From Paraburkholderia sp. CNPSo 3274 (GTDB taxonomy: Bacteria > Pseudomonadota > Gammaproteobacteria > Burkholderiales > Burkholderiaceae), in contig NZ_JAMBPR010000009.1 of the NCBI RefSeq assembly GCF_024206475.1, positions 1 to 64,000 on the forward strand: 64,000 nt of DNA, written 5' to 3'. Below, piece by piece: positions 1-8,506 of this stretch (positions are counted from its first letter, which is position 1; each line of letters begins with the position of its first letter). The notes beneath the pieces were generated by a model. That model was given only the letters and a program-made list of their open reading frames with translations, ran no database searches and was not told the DNA's origin. Position numbers and translations under genes: made by a program.

Positions 1-1
1 A

Positions 2-154
2 TCCCGCACCAATCGCGGCGCCGCGGTACGCAAACCGAAACCATTGCCTGGCACACGGAAGCAGCGCGAAGTGACGCTCGAGGACTTGAATGCGGCGGTA
101 ATGGGGACTCACCGCAATCCGGGAGGCTCGGTGCTAAAAACCCCCTCCAGATAG
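2..154 (+). CDS. C-terminal end of an unidentified protein (partial)
   Basis: An open frame enters from the left edge and stops at TAG 152-154, giving about 50 residues that are rich in Arg, Lys and Thr and include the stretch KQREVTLEDLNAAV. The composition looks protein-like, but I do not recognise a family. It could be the tail of a transposase-associated gene, since a short direct repeat resembling an IS end follows about 45 bases later. Only the tail is visible, so the assignment is weak. Confidence 0.3.
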   Translation, partial: SRTNRGAAVRKPKPLPGTRKQREVTLEDLNAAVMGTHRNPGGSVLKTPSR

Positions 155-456
155 ATATAAAGGACTGCAAAACAACCACACCCAGAACCAACCTCAACCC
201 CGACATCTGTATTTAGCCGGGACCCCGACATCTGAAAATGGCTTTGACAGCTTCCTCGATCTGGCGCCGGTCGGTGGGCGGCTCCGGATTCCCTGCGGGG
301 GACGAGGCCACGGCTGCGACCTCACCTTGCTGCCGGGTTGCTCGCGCAACTTGTCGAACCGCGCGCAGACGCCGCGGCCGGCGCCTTGCACCTTGCGCGG
401 CTCGCCCAGAACGAGCATCAAGCCATCGTCTAATTTCCTTCGACTGGAGTGACATC
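155..456. other. Decayed stretch, no intact gene
   Basis: The 300 bases ahead of the PhyH gene hold no convincing gene. The plus-strand frame of the dioxygenase stays open upstream to 238, but that part is Arg/Cys-rich and low in hydrophobic residues, so it is not coding. The minus strand also has short open frames ending near 213, probably remains of an IS element. The promoter of the PhyH gene must lie here, but I cannot point to clear -35/-10 boxes. Confidence 0.4.
197..234. repeat. Direct repeat pair, possible IS end remnant
   Basis: The 13-mer ACCCCGACATCTG occurs at 197-209 and again at 222-234, a spacing of 25 bases. Several short repeats at each end are typical of IS21-family elements, and degenerate coding-like sequence lies next to the pair. 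No transposase is intact in the window, so this is inference from the repeat structure only. Confidence 0.35.
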
Positions 457-1410
457 ATGAATCCGTATGCAGCAGGCACTGATGCAACAGTAGCCCTCGG
501 TAACAACAAGCAGGGAGTGGATTACCCGGAGCTGGCCACACTCACGAAGAAGCTGCCGTTGCGCGTCTTGACGCCCGAGGAATTCGCTTTCTGGCAGCGC
601 AACGGCTATATCGTCGTGAAGTCGGTCATTCCACAGGAGCAGGTTCAACGAACGGTCGACTTCCTGTGGGAGTTTCAGGAACTCGACCGCCACGATCCTG
701 CCAGCTGGTTCCGTCCGCAGCGGCGGGACATCAAGATGGCTGAACTCAACAACAGTGGCATGGTGGAGGTCTACAACAATCAGGTGATGTGGGATAACCG
801 CTCACATCAGCGAATGTATGACCTGTTCGTGGACATCTGGGACCACGAGAATCTGTGGGTCAGCATTGATCGCGCCAATCTCAACCCGCCGAACCGGAAT
901 GGGCGCGAATTCACTGGTTTCGTGCACTGGGACGTGGATTCGAAACTTCGGCCGCGACCTGTGGGTGTCCAGGGCGTCCTCGCACTTTCGAAGGCAGACA
1001 AGGAAGTGGGTGGCTTCCAGTGTGTCCCCGAGCTGTTCCATGGTTTCGACGAATGGGCGAGAACCCAACCGGAAGATCGTGATGGCTTCCGTCCGGACAT
1101 GGCCGGGTTACACCCGACACAAGTCAACATGGAACCGGGCGATATGCTGGTCTTCAATTGCCTGCTTGCGCACGGCATCTGGCCCAATGTATCGGCCAAC
1201 CGGGTACGCATGGCGCAATACATCATGATGGAGCCGGCTGCAGCAGAGCGTCAGGCATTGCGCGACTTTCGCGTCAAGTGCTGGTCGGAGCGCGAAGTCC
1301 CGCAAGGCTACGCTTTCCCGGGTGATCCGCGCGAATGGGAAAAGACCCAATACCCACGCGCCGAACTCACCGAACTCGGCGAAAAGCTGCTTGGCCTGAA
1401 ACGCTGGTAG
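457..1410 (+). CDS. Phytanoyl-CoA dioxygenase (PhyH) family protein
   Basis: A 317-residue Fe(II)/2-oxoglutarate dioxygenase of the PhyH family, presumably hydroxylating a small organic substrate in the cytoplasm. The iron triad is visible: H157-W-D159 (motif FVHWDVD) and H239 in LLAHGIWPN, followed by Arg249/Arg251, one of which would bind 2-oxoglutarate. I chose ATG 457, preceded by GGAG at 446-449, because the family N-terminus begins shortly after it; the frame open upstream to 238 is junk-like. The last 44 bases overlap the convergent gene on the minus strand. The substrate cannot be told from the sequence. Its position beside possible IS debris hints at acquisition, but that is inference. 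Confidence 0.85.
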   Translation: MNPYAAGTDATVALGNNKQGVDYPELATLTKKLPLRVLTPEEFAFWQRNGYIVVKSVIPQEQVQRTVDFLWEFQELDRHDPASWFRPQRRDIKMAELNNSGMVEVYNNQVMWDNRSHQRMYDLFVDIWDHENLWVSIDRANLNPPNRNGREFTGFVHWDVDSKLRPRPVGVQGVLALSKADKEVGGFQCVPELFHGFDEWARTQPEDRDGFRPDMAGLHPTQVNMEPGDMLVFNCLLAHGIWPNVSANRVRMAQYIMMEPAAAERQALRDFRVKCWSEREVPQGYAFPGDPREWEKTQYPRAELTELGEKLLGLKRW

Positions 1411-2644
1411 GAGTCAACTGTATCGCGCCCGGCTTGCGAGCCGGGTAACGTCTTTCGGACTCGAATTCCATCCGATACCGCCGTGCGAGTGCGGATGCGG
1501 TTTCGCGCAGTGATTCGTAATCGGTCACCAATGCATTGGCAACCGCATCGGCAAGATTGCCCAGATTCACAACGCCGGCGAGACCCGTTGCTTCCCATGT
1601 CCGCACATAAGCAGCATGCTTGCTTCCCTCAAAAAAATGATCAGGATGACTGATATTGATGCGAGGTAGCGCGTACGCCATCGCAACGATGCGACCGTGC
1701 AGGCTGCTGCCGCAATAGATGCGGCTTCCAGCGATCAGCGCACAGATGTCCCAGACGTTCAGCGAAGTAAACACGCGAACGTGAGCCGCGCGCAGTCGAG
1801 CCGCGAGCCGCTCGTACACCGCCAGGTCATCATGCCAGGGAGCGGCGCCCGCGCGAAACAGCACAATACCCAGGCCGTGCCCCCGCGCCGCGAGTTCGAG
1901 CTGCTTGGCTAGCGTATCGAGCGTTGCATCGTCGCCGAAGTCCGCGCTGAATTGCACGGCTGCATACCCGTGCGGGAACGCCTGCCGCGCGTCGCGCAGC
2001 GCGAGGTTTGTGGCATGCCGTCGTATTGCCGTGCCGAACAGGGCTGCCGTCATCGCGGCGGGGTCCGGTAACAGCCGGGCTTCGATGCCCCGTTCCGCGA
2101 GCAGCGCCTGGGTTTGACGGTCGCGCACGCTCACCACATCCGCGGATTGCAGCGCGGCGAGCACGTCGGCGCCCAACTGCGCATCGCGCGCATCGAGATC
2201 GACACCTCCTACCGCGTTGAACGAGAGATGCTTCACTCGCACGCCCGGCAACGCGGACTTCGAAAGCACATACGGCGCGAGCGACGCCACGCCAACATGC
2301 TGTTGCGCCCACGCGCGCCCGTCGCGCAGCCATTCACCCTCGGTGGCAATGAGCGCCGGCACGCGCTGCGGCGGTGCGAGCATCACGGCGGCCTCCCACG
2401 CATTGCAGGTCAGCAACTCGCCGCCTGCGTGAATCACATTCACGGAGCGGCCACGCGCAAAAGCGGCGATACGCGCGAGTGCGACGGTGGCTGGCCCGCC
2501 ATCGCCACGCGGACCGCGCGCGGCAAGCCCGGCGAACAGCAGTTCGCGGCGTGGCAGCATGCGCGCCGCCACCTGCGCGATCAGCAGGTCGCCGAAGTTG
2601 TGCCGGTCGAACGCGCCGAAGATGACCGTGGGCGTGGAAGCCAT
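1367..2644 (-). CDS. Polysaccharide pyruvyl transferase family protein
   Basis: A 425-residue protein with the WcaK/CsaB-like polysaccharide pyruvyl transferase fold (family PF04230). The N-terminus has the nucleotide-binding-like start VIFGAFDRHNFGDLLIAQ, and the C-terminal half has SSLHGRIVAMAYALPRINIS, the typical His/Gly-rich segment of this family. Members transfer a ketal pyruvate to surface sugars. No other polysaccharide gene is nearby, so this is an orphan and its acceptor is unknown. The 3' end overlaps the convergent PhyH gene by 44 bases. The start at 2644 has a modest GAGG upstream on the minus strand. Confidence 0.8.
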   Translation of the reverse strand: MASTPTVIFGAFDRHNFGDLLIAQVAARMLPRRELLFAGLAARGPRGDGGPATVALARIAAFARGRSVNVIHAGGELLTCNAWEAAVMLAPPQRVPALIATEGEWLRDGRAWAQQHVGVASLAPYVLSKSALPGVRVKHLSFNAVGGVDLDARDAQLGADVLAALQSADVVSVRDRQTQALLAERGIEARLLPDPAAMTAALFGTAIRRHATNLALRDARQAFPHGYAAVQFSADFGDDATLDTLAKQLELAARGHGLGIVLFRAGAAPWHDDLAVYERLAARLRAAHVRVFTSLNVWDICALIAGSRIYCGSSLHGRIVAMAYALPRINISHPDHFFEGSKHAAYVRTWEATGLAGVVNLGNLADAVANALVTDYESLRETASALARRYRMEFESERRYPARKPGAIQLTPTSVSGQAAFRRVR

Positions 2645-2828
2645 GCGGGCCTCAGTTCGTGCTTCTGTTCAATATCCGCCAGTGCCATACTTTTTCGATC
2701 TAGAAGGCGCCGCAGCATAAAGTGGGGCCGCAAGTCAGGCCGCAACGTGCCGCTCTCCATACTGACATAAGGAAGCCTTAAGCATTCTCGGGGAAACTGT
2801 CGGCCTTGCCGACGTGTTTTCCCTGCGT

Positions 2829-3254
2829 ATGAGAACGGTCTACTCCGAACTGAAGAGCGCGCGCCTGCGCCCTACATCCAGCCGCGTGGCCGTGCTGAAG
2901 GTGTTCCATGATGCGCCGCACGAGCATCTGACCGCCGACCAGGTCTTTCGCCGCATTACAAAAGACGTGGAGCAGTGCAGCCTCGCGAGCGTATATCGCG
3001 CGCTTGCGCAGCTGATGGAATCGTCGCTGCTCGACAGCACGTGGGTTGGCGAAACGCGCGTGGTGTACGAGCTTGGGCGTGGCGCGCCGCACGCGCATCT
3101 CGTGTGCGAGAGCTGCAAGACCGTGGTGGACATCGACGAGCCCACGCTGCAGGAACAGCACGCCGCCATTGCGGCGGCGCAGCGTTTTCGCTATACGCGT
3201 TCGAGTCTCGTCGTTTTCGGGCTTTGCGCCCAGTGCGCCGCCGCTTCATCGTGA
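2829..3254 (+). CDS. Fur-family metalloregulator
   Basis: A 141-residue Fur/Zur/PerR-type transcription factor. The N-terminal winged helix includes SLASVYRALAQLMES (about residues 56-70), the DNA-recognition region. The C-terminal dimer domain carries HAHLVCESC and a second CAQC pair at the very end, giving the two CxxC motifs of the structural zinc site. The frame is open to an earlier ATG at 2814, but 2829 better fits the family N-terminus. It stands alone, with a dehydrogenase converging on it. Which metal or peroxide it senses is not evident; the main Fur of Burkholderia is usually a different, stand-alone gene, so this is probably a paralogue. Confidence 0.85.
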   Translation: MRTVYSELKSARLRPTSSRVAVLKVFHDAPHEHLTADQVFRRITKDVEQCSLASVYRALAQLMESSLLDSTWVGETRVVYELGRGAPHAHLVCESCKTVVDIDEPTLQEQHAAIAAAQRFRYTRSSLVVFGLCAQCAAASS

Positions 3255-3278
3255 ACCGGCGCATTGTCGGCGCAAGGT

Positions 3279-4268
3279 TCAGAGCGTGACGACGATCTTT
3301 CCGAACTGCTCGTTCGACTCCAGATAACGGTGCGCCTCGACGATCTGCTCGAAGGGAAACGTCCTGGCTATCACGGGCCGCAGTGCGTCCGCTTCCAGGC
3401 CGTCCAGAATGAAAGTTTTGGCGCGCTCCAACCAATCGGGATTGCCAATTACCTCATGTACGAGGTAGCCGCGCAATGTCAGCGTTTTGCTCAGAACCGC
3501 GGGCAGGGGAAAGGGCGTGGGCTCGCGGCTCAGGCCGCCGTATTCGATCAGTATGCCGCCGCGCGTCATCGAAGCCGTGAGCGGCTCGAACAATGAACCG
3601 CCGATTGCGTCGAGCACGACGCGCGTGCCCTCGTTTCCCGTGATGTCAGCGAGCCGGGCGGCCACGTCTTCTTCGCGGGTGGCGATCACGTGAGCGGCGC
3701 CGGCGTCGAGCAGGGCATGACGCTTGGCAGAAGTCCGCGTTATGGCGACCGGCGTCGCGCCGACGCGATTCGCTATCTGGATCGCGGCCAGTCCAACGCT
3801 GCTCGATGCGGCCGTAATGACCACGACTTCGCCTCGCTGAAGCCCAGCGATTTCCACGAGCGCGCCATAGGCAGTGAGATATGCCATCCAGAACGCCGCC
3901 GACTGTTCCCAACCCAGTGAAGTCGGATGCCGCACCACGAATTGCGCGGGAAAATTCACGCGCTCGCCGTGAACGGGCCAACGCGCCATCGAGATCGGTG
4001 GAATGAGGCTCACCGGGTCGCCCGGCGCGAGCGACGTTACGCCCTCACCAACGGCCACCAGGACGCCGGCCGCTTCCAGCCCGATTCCCGACGGCAGCGC
4101 GGGCGTTTCGATATACGTGCCCGCGCGCATGAGCGCTTCCGCGCGATTGAGTCCGAGCGCCTTGACCCGTATCGCGACCTCGCCGGCGCCGGGCGGCGCA
4201 AGCTCGACCTCCTCGATGCGCAGCACTTCGGGGCCGCCATGCCGATGAAAGCGAACGACGCGTGCCAT
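3279..4268 (-). CDS. Zinc-independent MDR oxidoreductase (quinone reductase type)
   Basis: A 329-residue medium-chain dehydrogenase/reductase of the quinone oxidoreductase/crotonyl-CoA reductase-like branch. It opens with the family signature FHRHGGPEVLRIEEVEL; the Rossmann region has VVVITAASSSVGLAAIQ. No catalytic zinc cysteines or structural CxxC zinc motif are present, so NADPH-dependent reduction of a quinone or enone is likely. Start 4268 is chosen because AGGAG lies about 9 bases upstream on the minus strand, whereas the longer frame to 4301 does not fit the family. It is divergent from the LysR gene at 4370, which may control it. Confidence 0.85.
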   Translation of the reverse strand: MARVVRFHRHGGPEVLRIEEVELAPPGAGEVAIRVKALGLNRAEALMRAGTYIETPALPSGIGLEAAGVLVAVGEGVTSLAPGDPVSLIPPISMARWPVHGERVNFPAQFVVRHPTSLGWEQSAAFWMAYLTAYGALVEIAGLQRGEVVVITAASSSVGLAAIQIANRVGATPVAITRTSAKRHALLDAGAAHVIATREEDVAARLADITGNEGTRVVLDAIGGSLFEPLTASMTRGGILIEYGGLSREPTPFPLPAVLSKTLTLRGYLVHEVIGNPDWLERAKTFILDGLEADALRPVIARTFPFEQIVEAHRYLESNEQFGKIVVTL

Positions 4269-4369
4269 ATGCCGACTCCTGAATGATTGGAACGAATCCA
4301 CTGTAGCTACGGAAGGATCGGCGATAAATTGCGAGCCAATATCGACACTCGTAACGGATGGTTTCGAAT

Positions 4370-5182
4370 ATGGACCGCTTGACCAGCATGCAAGTGTTCG
4401 TGAAAGCCGTGGATTTGGGGTCGTTTGCGGCGGCTGCCGAGGCGCTGGACCTTTCCGCGCCGATGGTTGGCAAACATGTGCAATGGCTCGAAGCGCGTCT
4501 TGCCGTGCGGCTCATCAACCGGACCACGCGGCGCCAGAACGTCACGGCGTTCGGCCGCGCCTACTACGAGCGCTGCAAGCTGATCCTCGCGGAAGCCGAC
4601 GCCGCCGACGCGCTCGCCGCCGACCAGCTCGGCGAGCCGCGCGGGCGCTTGCGCATCACCATGCCGGTGCATTTCGGTCGGCATTGCGCGATGCCTGTGC
4701 TCATGGGTTTCGCCTGCCGCTATCCGGGTATCGAACTCGATCTTTCGATGAACGATCGCTTCGTCGATCTGGCCGACGACGGTTACGACCTCGCGATCCG
4801 CACCGGAGCGCTGGGGGACAGCGCCGACCTCGTCGCCCGTCGCGTGGCGCGGCAGCGCATGACGGTGTGCGCGTCGCCCGCATGGCTTGCGGCGCATGGG
4901 AGGCCCGAGACGCTCGACGAGCTCGCTCAGCATGAAGCGGTCATGCATCGCCGCTCGGGCCGCGTGCCGCCGTGGCCCTTTACCGGTGAAGCTGAGGGCG
5001 AGCCGCCCGTCGAGATCACGCCGCCCAACCGCTTTCGTCTGGACGATCTTGCCGCGATCGCCGACGCCGTTGCGGCGGGAGAAGGTCTCGGATGGCTGCC
5101 GTTCTGGCTTGTGCGCGAGCGCGTCAGCTTTTTTGCAGGCGGCGCGATGCTCGTGCCAAACTCCGTACGTTCTCCGTACTAA
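4370..5182 (+). CDS. LysR-family regulator, C-terminus probably disrupted
   Basis: A 270-residue LysR regulator, divergent from the MDR gene. The N-terminal HTH (LTSMQVFVKAVDLGSFAAAA) and effector domain are normal up to GWLPFWLVRERV. The protein then ends at TAA 5180-5182, roughly 30 residues earlier than the family norm. After that stop the same frame continues as SRMRALLDFLWQRFAEA to 5332, which looks like a true LysR C-terminus, and an overlapping second frame at 5157-5174 reads QTPYVL, another typical C-terminal piece. This pattern indicates a small deletion and/or frameshift near 5130-5180, after a T6 run, so the gene may be inactive. Confidence 0.75.
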   Translation: MDRLTSMQVFVKAVDLGSFAAAAEALDLSAPMVGKHVQWLEARLAVRLINRTTRRQNVTAFGRAYYERCKLILAEADAADALAADQLGEPRGRLRITMPVHFGRHCAMPVLMGFACRYPGIELDLSMNDRFVDLADDGYDLAIRTGALGDSADLVARRVARQRMTVCASPAWLAAHGRPETLDELAQHEAVMHRRSGRVPPWPFTGEAEGEPPVEITPPNRFRLDDLAAIADAVAAGEGLGWLPFWLVRERVSFFAGGAMLVPNSVRSPY

Positions 5183-5412
5183 TCGAGGATGCGCGCGTTG
5201 CTCGACTTTCTCTGGCAGCGGTTCGCAGAGGCTTCCGGGGGCTTGGCGGCGTTTTCGCGCCAGGGCTTGCATGGCTGCTTCGTGATTGCTCGCGCAAGCA
5301 GCTTGAGCGCAGCGCCGCACGATACCGGCTAACATGACAGTCCGCCTGCAGTCTCGCACTGACTCGTAACGACCTGCACGGCGAAATAACCGGAATACAG
5401 GAGCGAAAGAAA

Positions 5413-5850
5413 ATGCTTTTCCGCAAGACGATGTTGGCCGTAGCCGCATTCAGCGCTGTGCTGGCCAGTGCCAGCGCAAATGCCCAGATCGCGGGCGCGC
5501 AGCCCTTGAGCGTTTCGGTCGAGCAGTCGCAGGCGCTGCTCGAAGGCTGGAGCGTGAAGAAGAGCGTACTCGGCAAGCCCGTTTATAACGACGACAACGT
5601 GAAGATCGGCACCGTGCGCGACCTGATCGTGGCGCCGGACGGCTCGGTATCCGCGGCCATCGTTTCGGCGGGCGGTTTCCTCGGCGTCGGCTCGCACGAT
5701 GTGGCCGTGCCCATCGCGTCGCTCGACGTGCGCCAGGGCAATCTCTATCTGCCCGGCGCAACCAAGGAAGCGCTGAAGGCTACGCCCGCGTTCCAGTACG
5801 CGAAGGTCGAATCGCCGCCGAAGCCGAAGAAGGTCGAAAAGCAGCAGTAA
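5413..5850 (+). CDS. Secreted PRC-barrel domain protein
   Basis: A 145-residue protein with a Sec signal peptide (hydrophobic AVAAFSAVLASASANA, cleavage near residue 24) and one PRC-barrel domain: GWSVKKSVLGKPVYNDD followed by KIGTVRDLIVAPDGSVSAAIV. PRC-barrel proteins of this kind are small periplasmic proteins of unknown role, common in Burkholderia and often stress-linked. The tail KPKKVEKQQ is lysine-rich. A GGAG-like ribosome site (GGAGCG) precedes ATG 5413. It is monocistronic and convergent with the DUF1989 gene. Confidence 0.85.
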   Translation: MLFRKTMLAVAAFSAVLASASANAQIAGAQPLSVSVEQSQALLEGWSVKKSVLGKPVYNDDNVKIGTVRDLIVAPDGSVSAAIVSAGGFLGVGSHDVAVPIASLDVRQGNLYLPGATKEALKATPAFQYAKVESPPKPKKVEKQQ

Positions 5851-5967
5851 TCCTTGGCGCCTGCACACCGTCGGGTCGCGCGAATGCTTTAGGTGGGCGC
5901 ATGACCCGGCGGCTTTTTGCGCAACGCGTTTCCTGCGCCGGGTCAGGCGCGCCTCATTCGTAGCGAT

Positions 5968-6822
5968 TCAGCATCCGCACTTCCAGTCCGGCTGCTGCAA
6001 CGCCATGCCGTGGAGGCCGCGATATTCGGCGACAGGGGGCGAAGACCAGCCTTCCAGCAGTGCGGGCGCCAGCCGGTAGATCTCGATGCCGAGCGGCCGG
6101 CAGACTTCCAGCGGGTCGCGCGCATCGGGTCCCCACATCGGCAGTGAAAGGTCGCCGCCGGGGCAGGTCGAAAGCGCGCACAACAGGTCGATCTCGGCAA
6201 AAAATTCGAGGTAGTCGCCCTTCTTCGCCGGGCAGGCCTTCATGAAGTACTTGTCCTCGAGATTCAGGCCGGTGCACTGGAACACGTTGAGCACGTCGTG
6301 AACGTCGTATTCGGTGAGCCCATACGGCGCGATGGCACGCGTGAGGTTCGAGTGGCAGTGGAAATGAAAGTCCTCGCCGGTCAACATACGGTTCACGTAG
6401 GGGTCACACCGTGTGCCGAGCAGGTCGTGAACGCGCCCGCCATGCTCGTCCACGCCGTAGCCGGCCAGGCTGTCGTCGGTGATGGTGACGAGCGGGCGCA
6501 GGAAGGGCAGCGTCGACCACAGGCGGTCGAAGGTGCTCACATGCGCCTGCTGGAGCTGGCGCGTGCGCGAAGCCCACATGCGCTCGCGCGGATCGTGCCG
6601 GTTCCACAAATTGAGGTCGGCCACCTGCGGGCCTTCGATCGTCACGATGCGGAACACGTGTCCTGCGGGCACGCTCCAGGCTTGCCCCGAGCGTATCGGC
6701 ACGACGATGGATTCGATTAGCTCGCGCTGCTCAGGCGTCTCGGCGATACGGCGGTAGAAGGGCTTGTTCACGTCGAGCGCGGAGCCCTTGGTCGACTGGT
6801 AGGCGGCGGGATAATTCAGCAT
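5968..6822 (-). CDS. DUF1989 / urea carboxylase-associated family protein
   Basis: A 284-residue protein of the DUF1989 family (PF09347), whose members often lie beside urea carboxylase or ethanolamine-type degradation genes. Conserved pieces visible are QAWSVPAGHVFRIVTIEGPQ, VADLNLWN, the His/Cys cluster DFHFHCHSNLTRAI (possible metal site) and a C-terminal LGIEIYRL. Start 6822 is supported by AGGAG about 10 bases upstream; the frame remains open to 6972, but that stretch is Arg-rich and non-family. It is divergent from the LysR gene at 7065, its likely regulator. No urea carboxylase is nearby. Confidence 0.8.
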   Translation of the reverse strand: MLNYPAAYQSTKGSALDVNKPFYRRIAETPEQRELIESIVVPIRSGQAWSVPAGHVFRIVTIEGPQVADLNLWNRHDPRERMWASRTRQLQQAHVSTFDRLWSTLPFLRPLVTITDDSLAGYGVDEHGGRVHDLLGTRCDPYVNRMLTGEDFHFHCHSNLTRAIAPYGLTEYDVHDVLNVFQCTGLNLEDKYFMKACPAKKGDYLEFFAEIDLLCALSTCPGGDLSLPMWGPDARDPLEVCRPLGIEIYRLAPALLEGWSSPPVAEYRGLHGMALQQPDWKCGC

Positions 6823-7064
6823 TGCCTCGTGCTCCTGTGTGAACGACCTGTGCCTGCGTTCGCGACGCCGATGGTGCACGGCGAGGCCTTCGCGGGATGT
6901 CGTGCTGGGGAGTATAGGAATCGTTGAACGGTAAGCCAAAGATTGTTCAACAATCGGAAGCGCGCGCTTCATGCTTGCACGATGCCTTCGTGTACAGTTC
7001 GCTTACTCCATGACCGCGGCGCCGGCTTCTGAGGCGAGCGCAGCCCAACGAGACGCGACGGTAC

Positions 7065-7964
7065 ATGATCAGACTGGAAGACCTCGTCATCTTTATCAGT
7101 GCGGCGGACAACGGGAGCCTCTCGGCCGCCGCGCGTCAACTCGATCTCACGCCTGCCGTGGCGAGCGCGGGCCTGAAGCGCCTCGAAACCGAACTCGGCA
7201 CGCGCCTGCTCGCACGCTCCACGCGCAGCCTGCGCCTCACGCCGGACGGCGAGCGCTATCTCGACTACGCGCGCGGCGTCACGGAGCAGGTGGAGGCGGG
7301 CCAGAACGCCGTGGCGCATGGGCGCAAGATGATCGGCGGCACGGTGTCGCTGTCGATTCCCTCCGACCTCGGGCGCAACGTGCTCGCGCCCTGGCTCGAC
7401 GACTTTCAGGCGCAGCATCCTGCGGTTTCGTTCCAGGTGCACATTGGCGACCGTGTGACCGATATGTTCCGGTCGCCGGTTGCCGTGGCGGTTCGCTACG
7501 GTGTGCCCGAAGATTCCTCCCTCGTGGCGCTGCCGCTCGCGCCCGACAACCGGCGCGTGCTGTGCGCCGCGCCCGGCTATTTCGCGCGTCACGGCAAACC
7601 GGCGACGCTTGCCGATCTCTCACGCCACAACTGCCTGCGCTTCGCGCTGAGCGACACGCTGCACGACCGCTGGACCTTCTATCGCGGCGACGAAGCGAGC
7701 GTCGTGAAGGTGCACGGCAACCGCAGCAGCGATGACGGCGAACTCGTGCGCCGCTGGGCCGTGGCGGGACATGGCCTTGCGTACAAGTCGCGCCTGGACG
7801 TGCTCGCCGATATCAAGGCGGGCCGCCTCGAAACCGCACTCGACGCGTTTCAGGGCGAAGGCGCGCCGCTGCATCTCGTCTGCGCGCACCGCACGATGCT
7901 CTCGCCGACCGTCAACGCACTGCGCGATTTGCTGCGCGATCGCATTGCCGCGTTTCTTGCCTGA
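7065..7964 (+). CDS. LysR-family transcriptional regulator
   Basis: A complete 299-residue LysR regulator. The winged HTH occupies roughly residues 4-63 (AADNGSLSAAARQLDLTPAV), followed by the two-lobed effector domain ending in VNALRDLLRDRIAAFLA. It belongs to the large group of LysR proteins with LARSTRSLRLTPDGERYL. It is transcribed divergently from the DUF1989 gene (gap 6823-7064) and sits upstream of the ABM/MDR pair, so either could be its target. The effector is unknown. Confidence 0.9.
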   Translation: MIRLEDLVIFISAADNGSLSAAARQLDLTPAVASAGLKRLETELGTRLLARSTRSLRLTPDGERYLDYARGVTEQVEAGQNAVAHGRKMIGGTVSLSIPSDLGRNVLAPWLDDFQAQHPAVSFQVHIGDRVTDMFRSPVAVAVRYGVPEDSSLVALPLAPDNRRVLCAAPGYFARHGKPATLADLSRHNCLRFALSDTLHDRWTFYRGDEASVVKVHGNRSSDDGELVRRWAVAGHGLAYKSRLDVLADIKAGRLETALDAFQGEGAPLHLVCAHRTMLSPTVNALRDLLRDRIAAFLA

Positions 7965-8001
7965 CGTCTGATTGCGCAGTAAGTCCGCTCGCCGGTCCGA
8001 T

Positions 8002-8029
8002 GCCGGGCCCGATCGCCATCGGGCCCGGC
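8002..8029. terminator. Perfect GC hairpin after the LysR gene
   Basis: GCCGGGCCCGAT at 8002-8013 and ATCGGGCCCGGC at 8018-8029 form a perfect 12-bp stem with the four-base loop CGCC, 38 bases after the LysR stop. There is no immediate T tract, so it may act as a weak or factor-assisted terminator, or as an mRNA 3'-end protector. Confidence 0.5.
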
Positions 8030-8175
8030 CTGCATGCGTCTTTCCCACCGCGCCCCGCCGCTCGATCGCTCTCGATCTTCAAAGCTGCTTTGAAGCTGAA
8101 TTCGCCATTTTCCGCTAGGCACGCCGTGCGGAGTGGCCGATTATTCGTACGAACACGAACGGCGCGGAGGCGTGG

Positions 8176-8487
8176 ATGATCGTCGCGATAGGCCGCTTTT
8201 ACCTGCGAGCAGACAAGGTTTCGCATTTCGAGGCGGCCTGGCTGCGCGTATGCCCGCTGCTCACGAACAAGCCGGGTTATCGCGGGCACCGCCTCGGTCC
8301 GCAGTGCGAAGACGAAGGCTGCTACGTGCTGGAAGTGGAATGGGACAGCCTCGACGCGCAGAGCGCGTTCATGATGCACGGCGATTTCCAGACCTTCCTG
8401 CACACGCTGTGGCCGTACTTCTCGGCGGACCCCGACCTTTACCACTTCGAGCCGCTCGTTCAACAAAGCCGGTTTCCCGCAATATGA
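8176..8487 (+). CDS. Antibiotic biosynthesis monooxygenase (ABM) domain protein
   Basis: A 103-residue single-domain protein of the ABM dimeric ferredoxin-like fold. It begins MIVAIGRFYLRADKVSHFEAA, as family members do, and has the typical core VLEVEWDSLDAQSAFM. These small proteins act as cofactor-free monooxygenases on quinones or as heme- or quinone-related enzymes; the substrate is unknown. GGAGG at 8166-8170 supports ATG 8176. The gene is 19 bases upstream of an MDR oxidoreductase and probably forms an operon with it, which would fit a quinone-type substrate (inference). Confidence 0.75.
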   Translation: MIVAIGRFYLRADKVSHFEAAWLRVCPLLTNKPGYRGHRLGPQCEDEGCYVLEVEWDSLDAQSAFMMHGDFQTFLHTLWPYFSADPDLYHFEPLVQQSRFPAI

Positions 8488-8506
8488 CTGTCTGGAGGTA
8501 TTCACG

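Noticed and set aside
238..456. Extended N-terminus of the PhyH protein from ATG 238
   Set aside because: The added 73 residues are Arg/Cys-rich without family similarity, while ATG 457 has a ribosome site and the family N-terminus.
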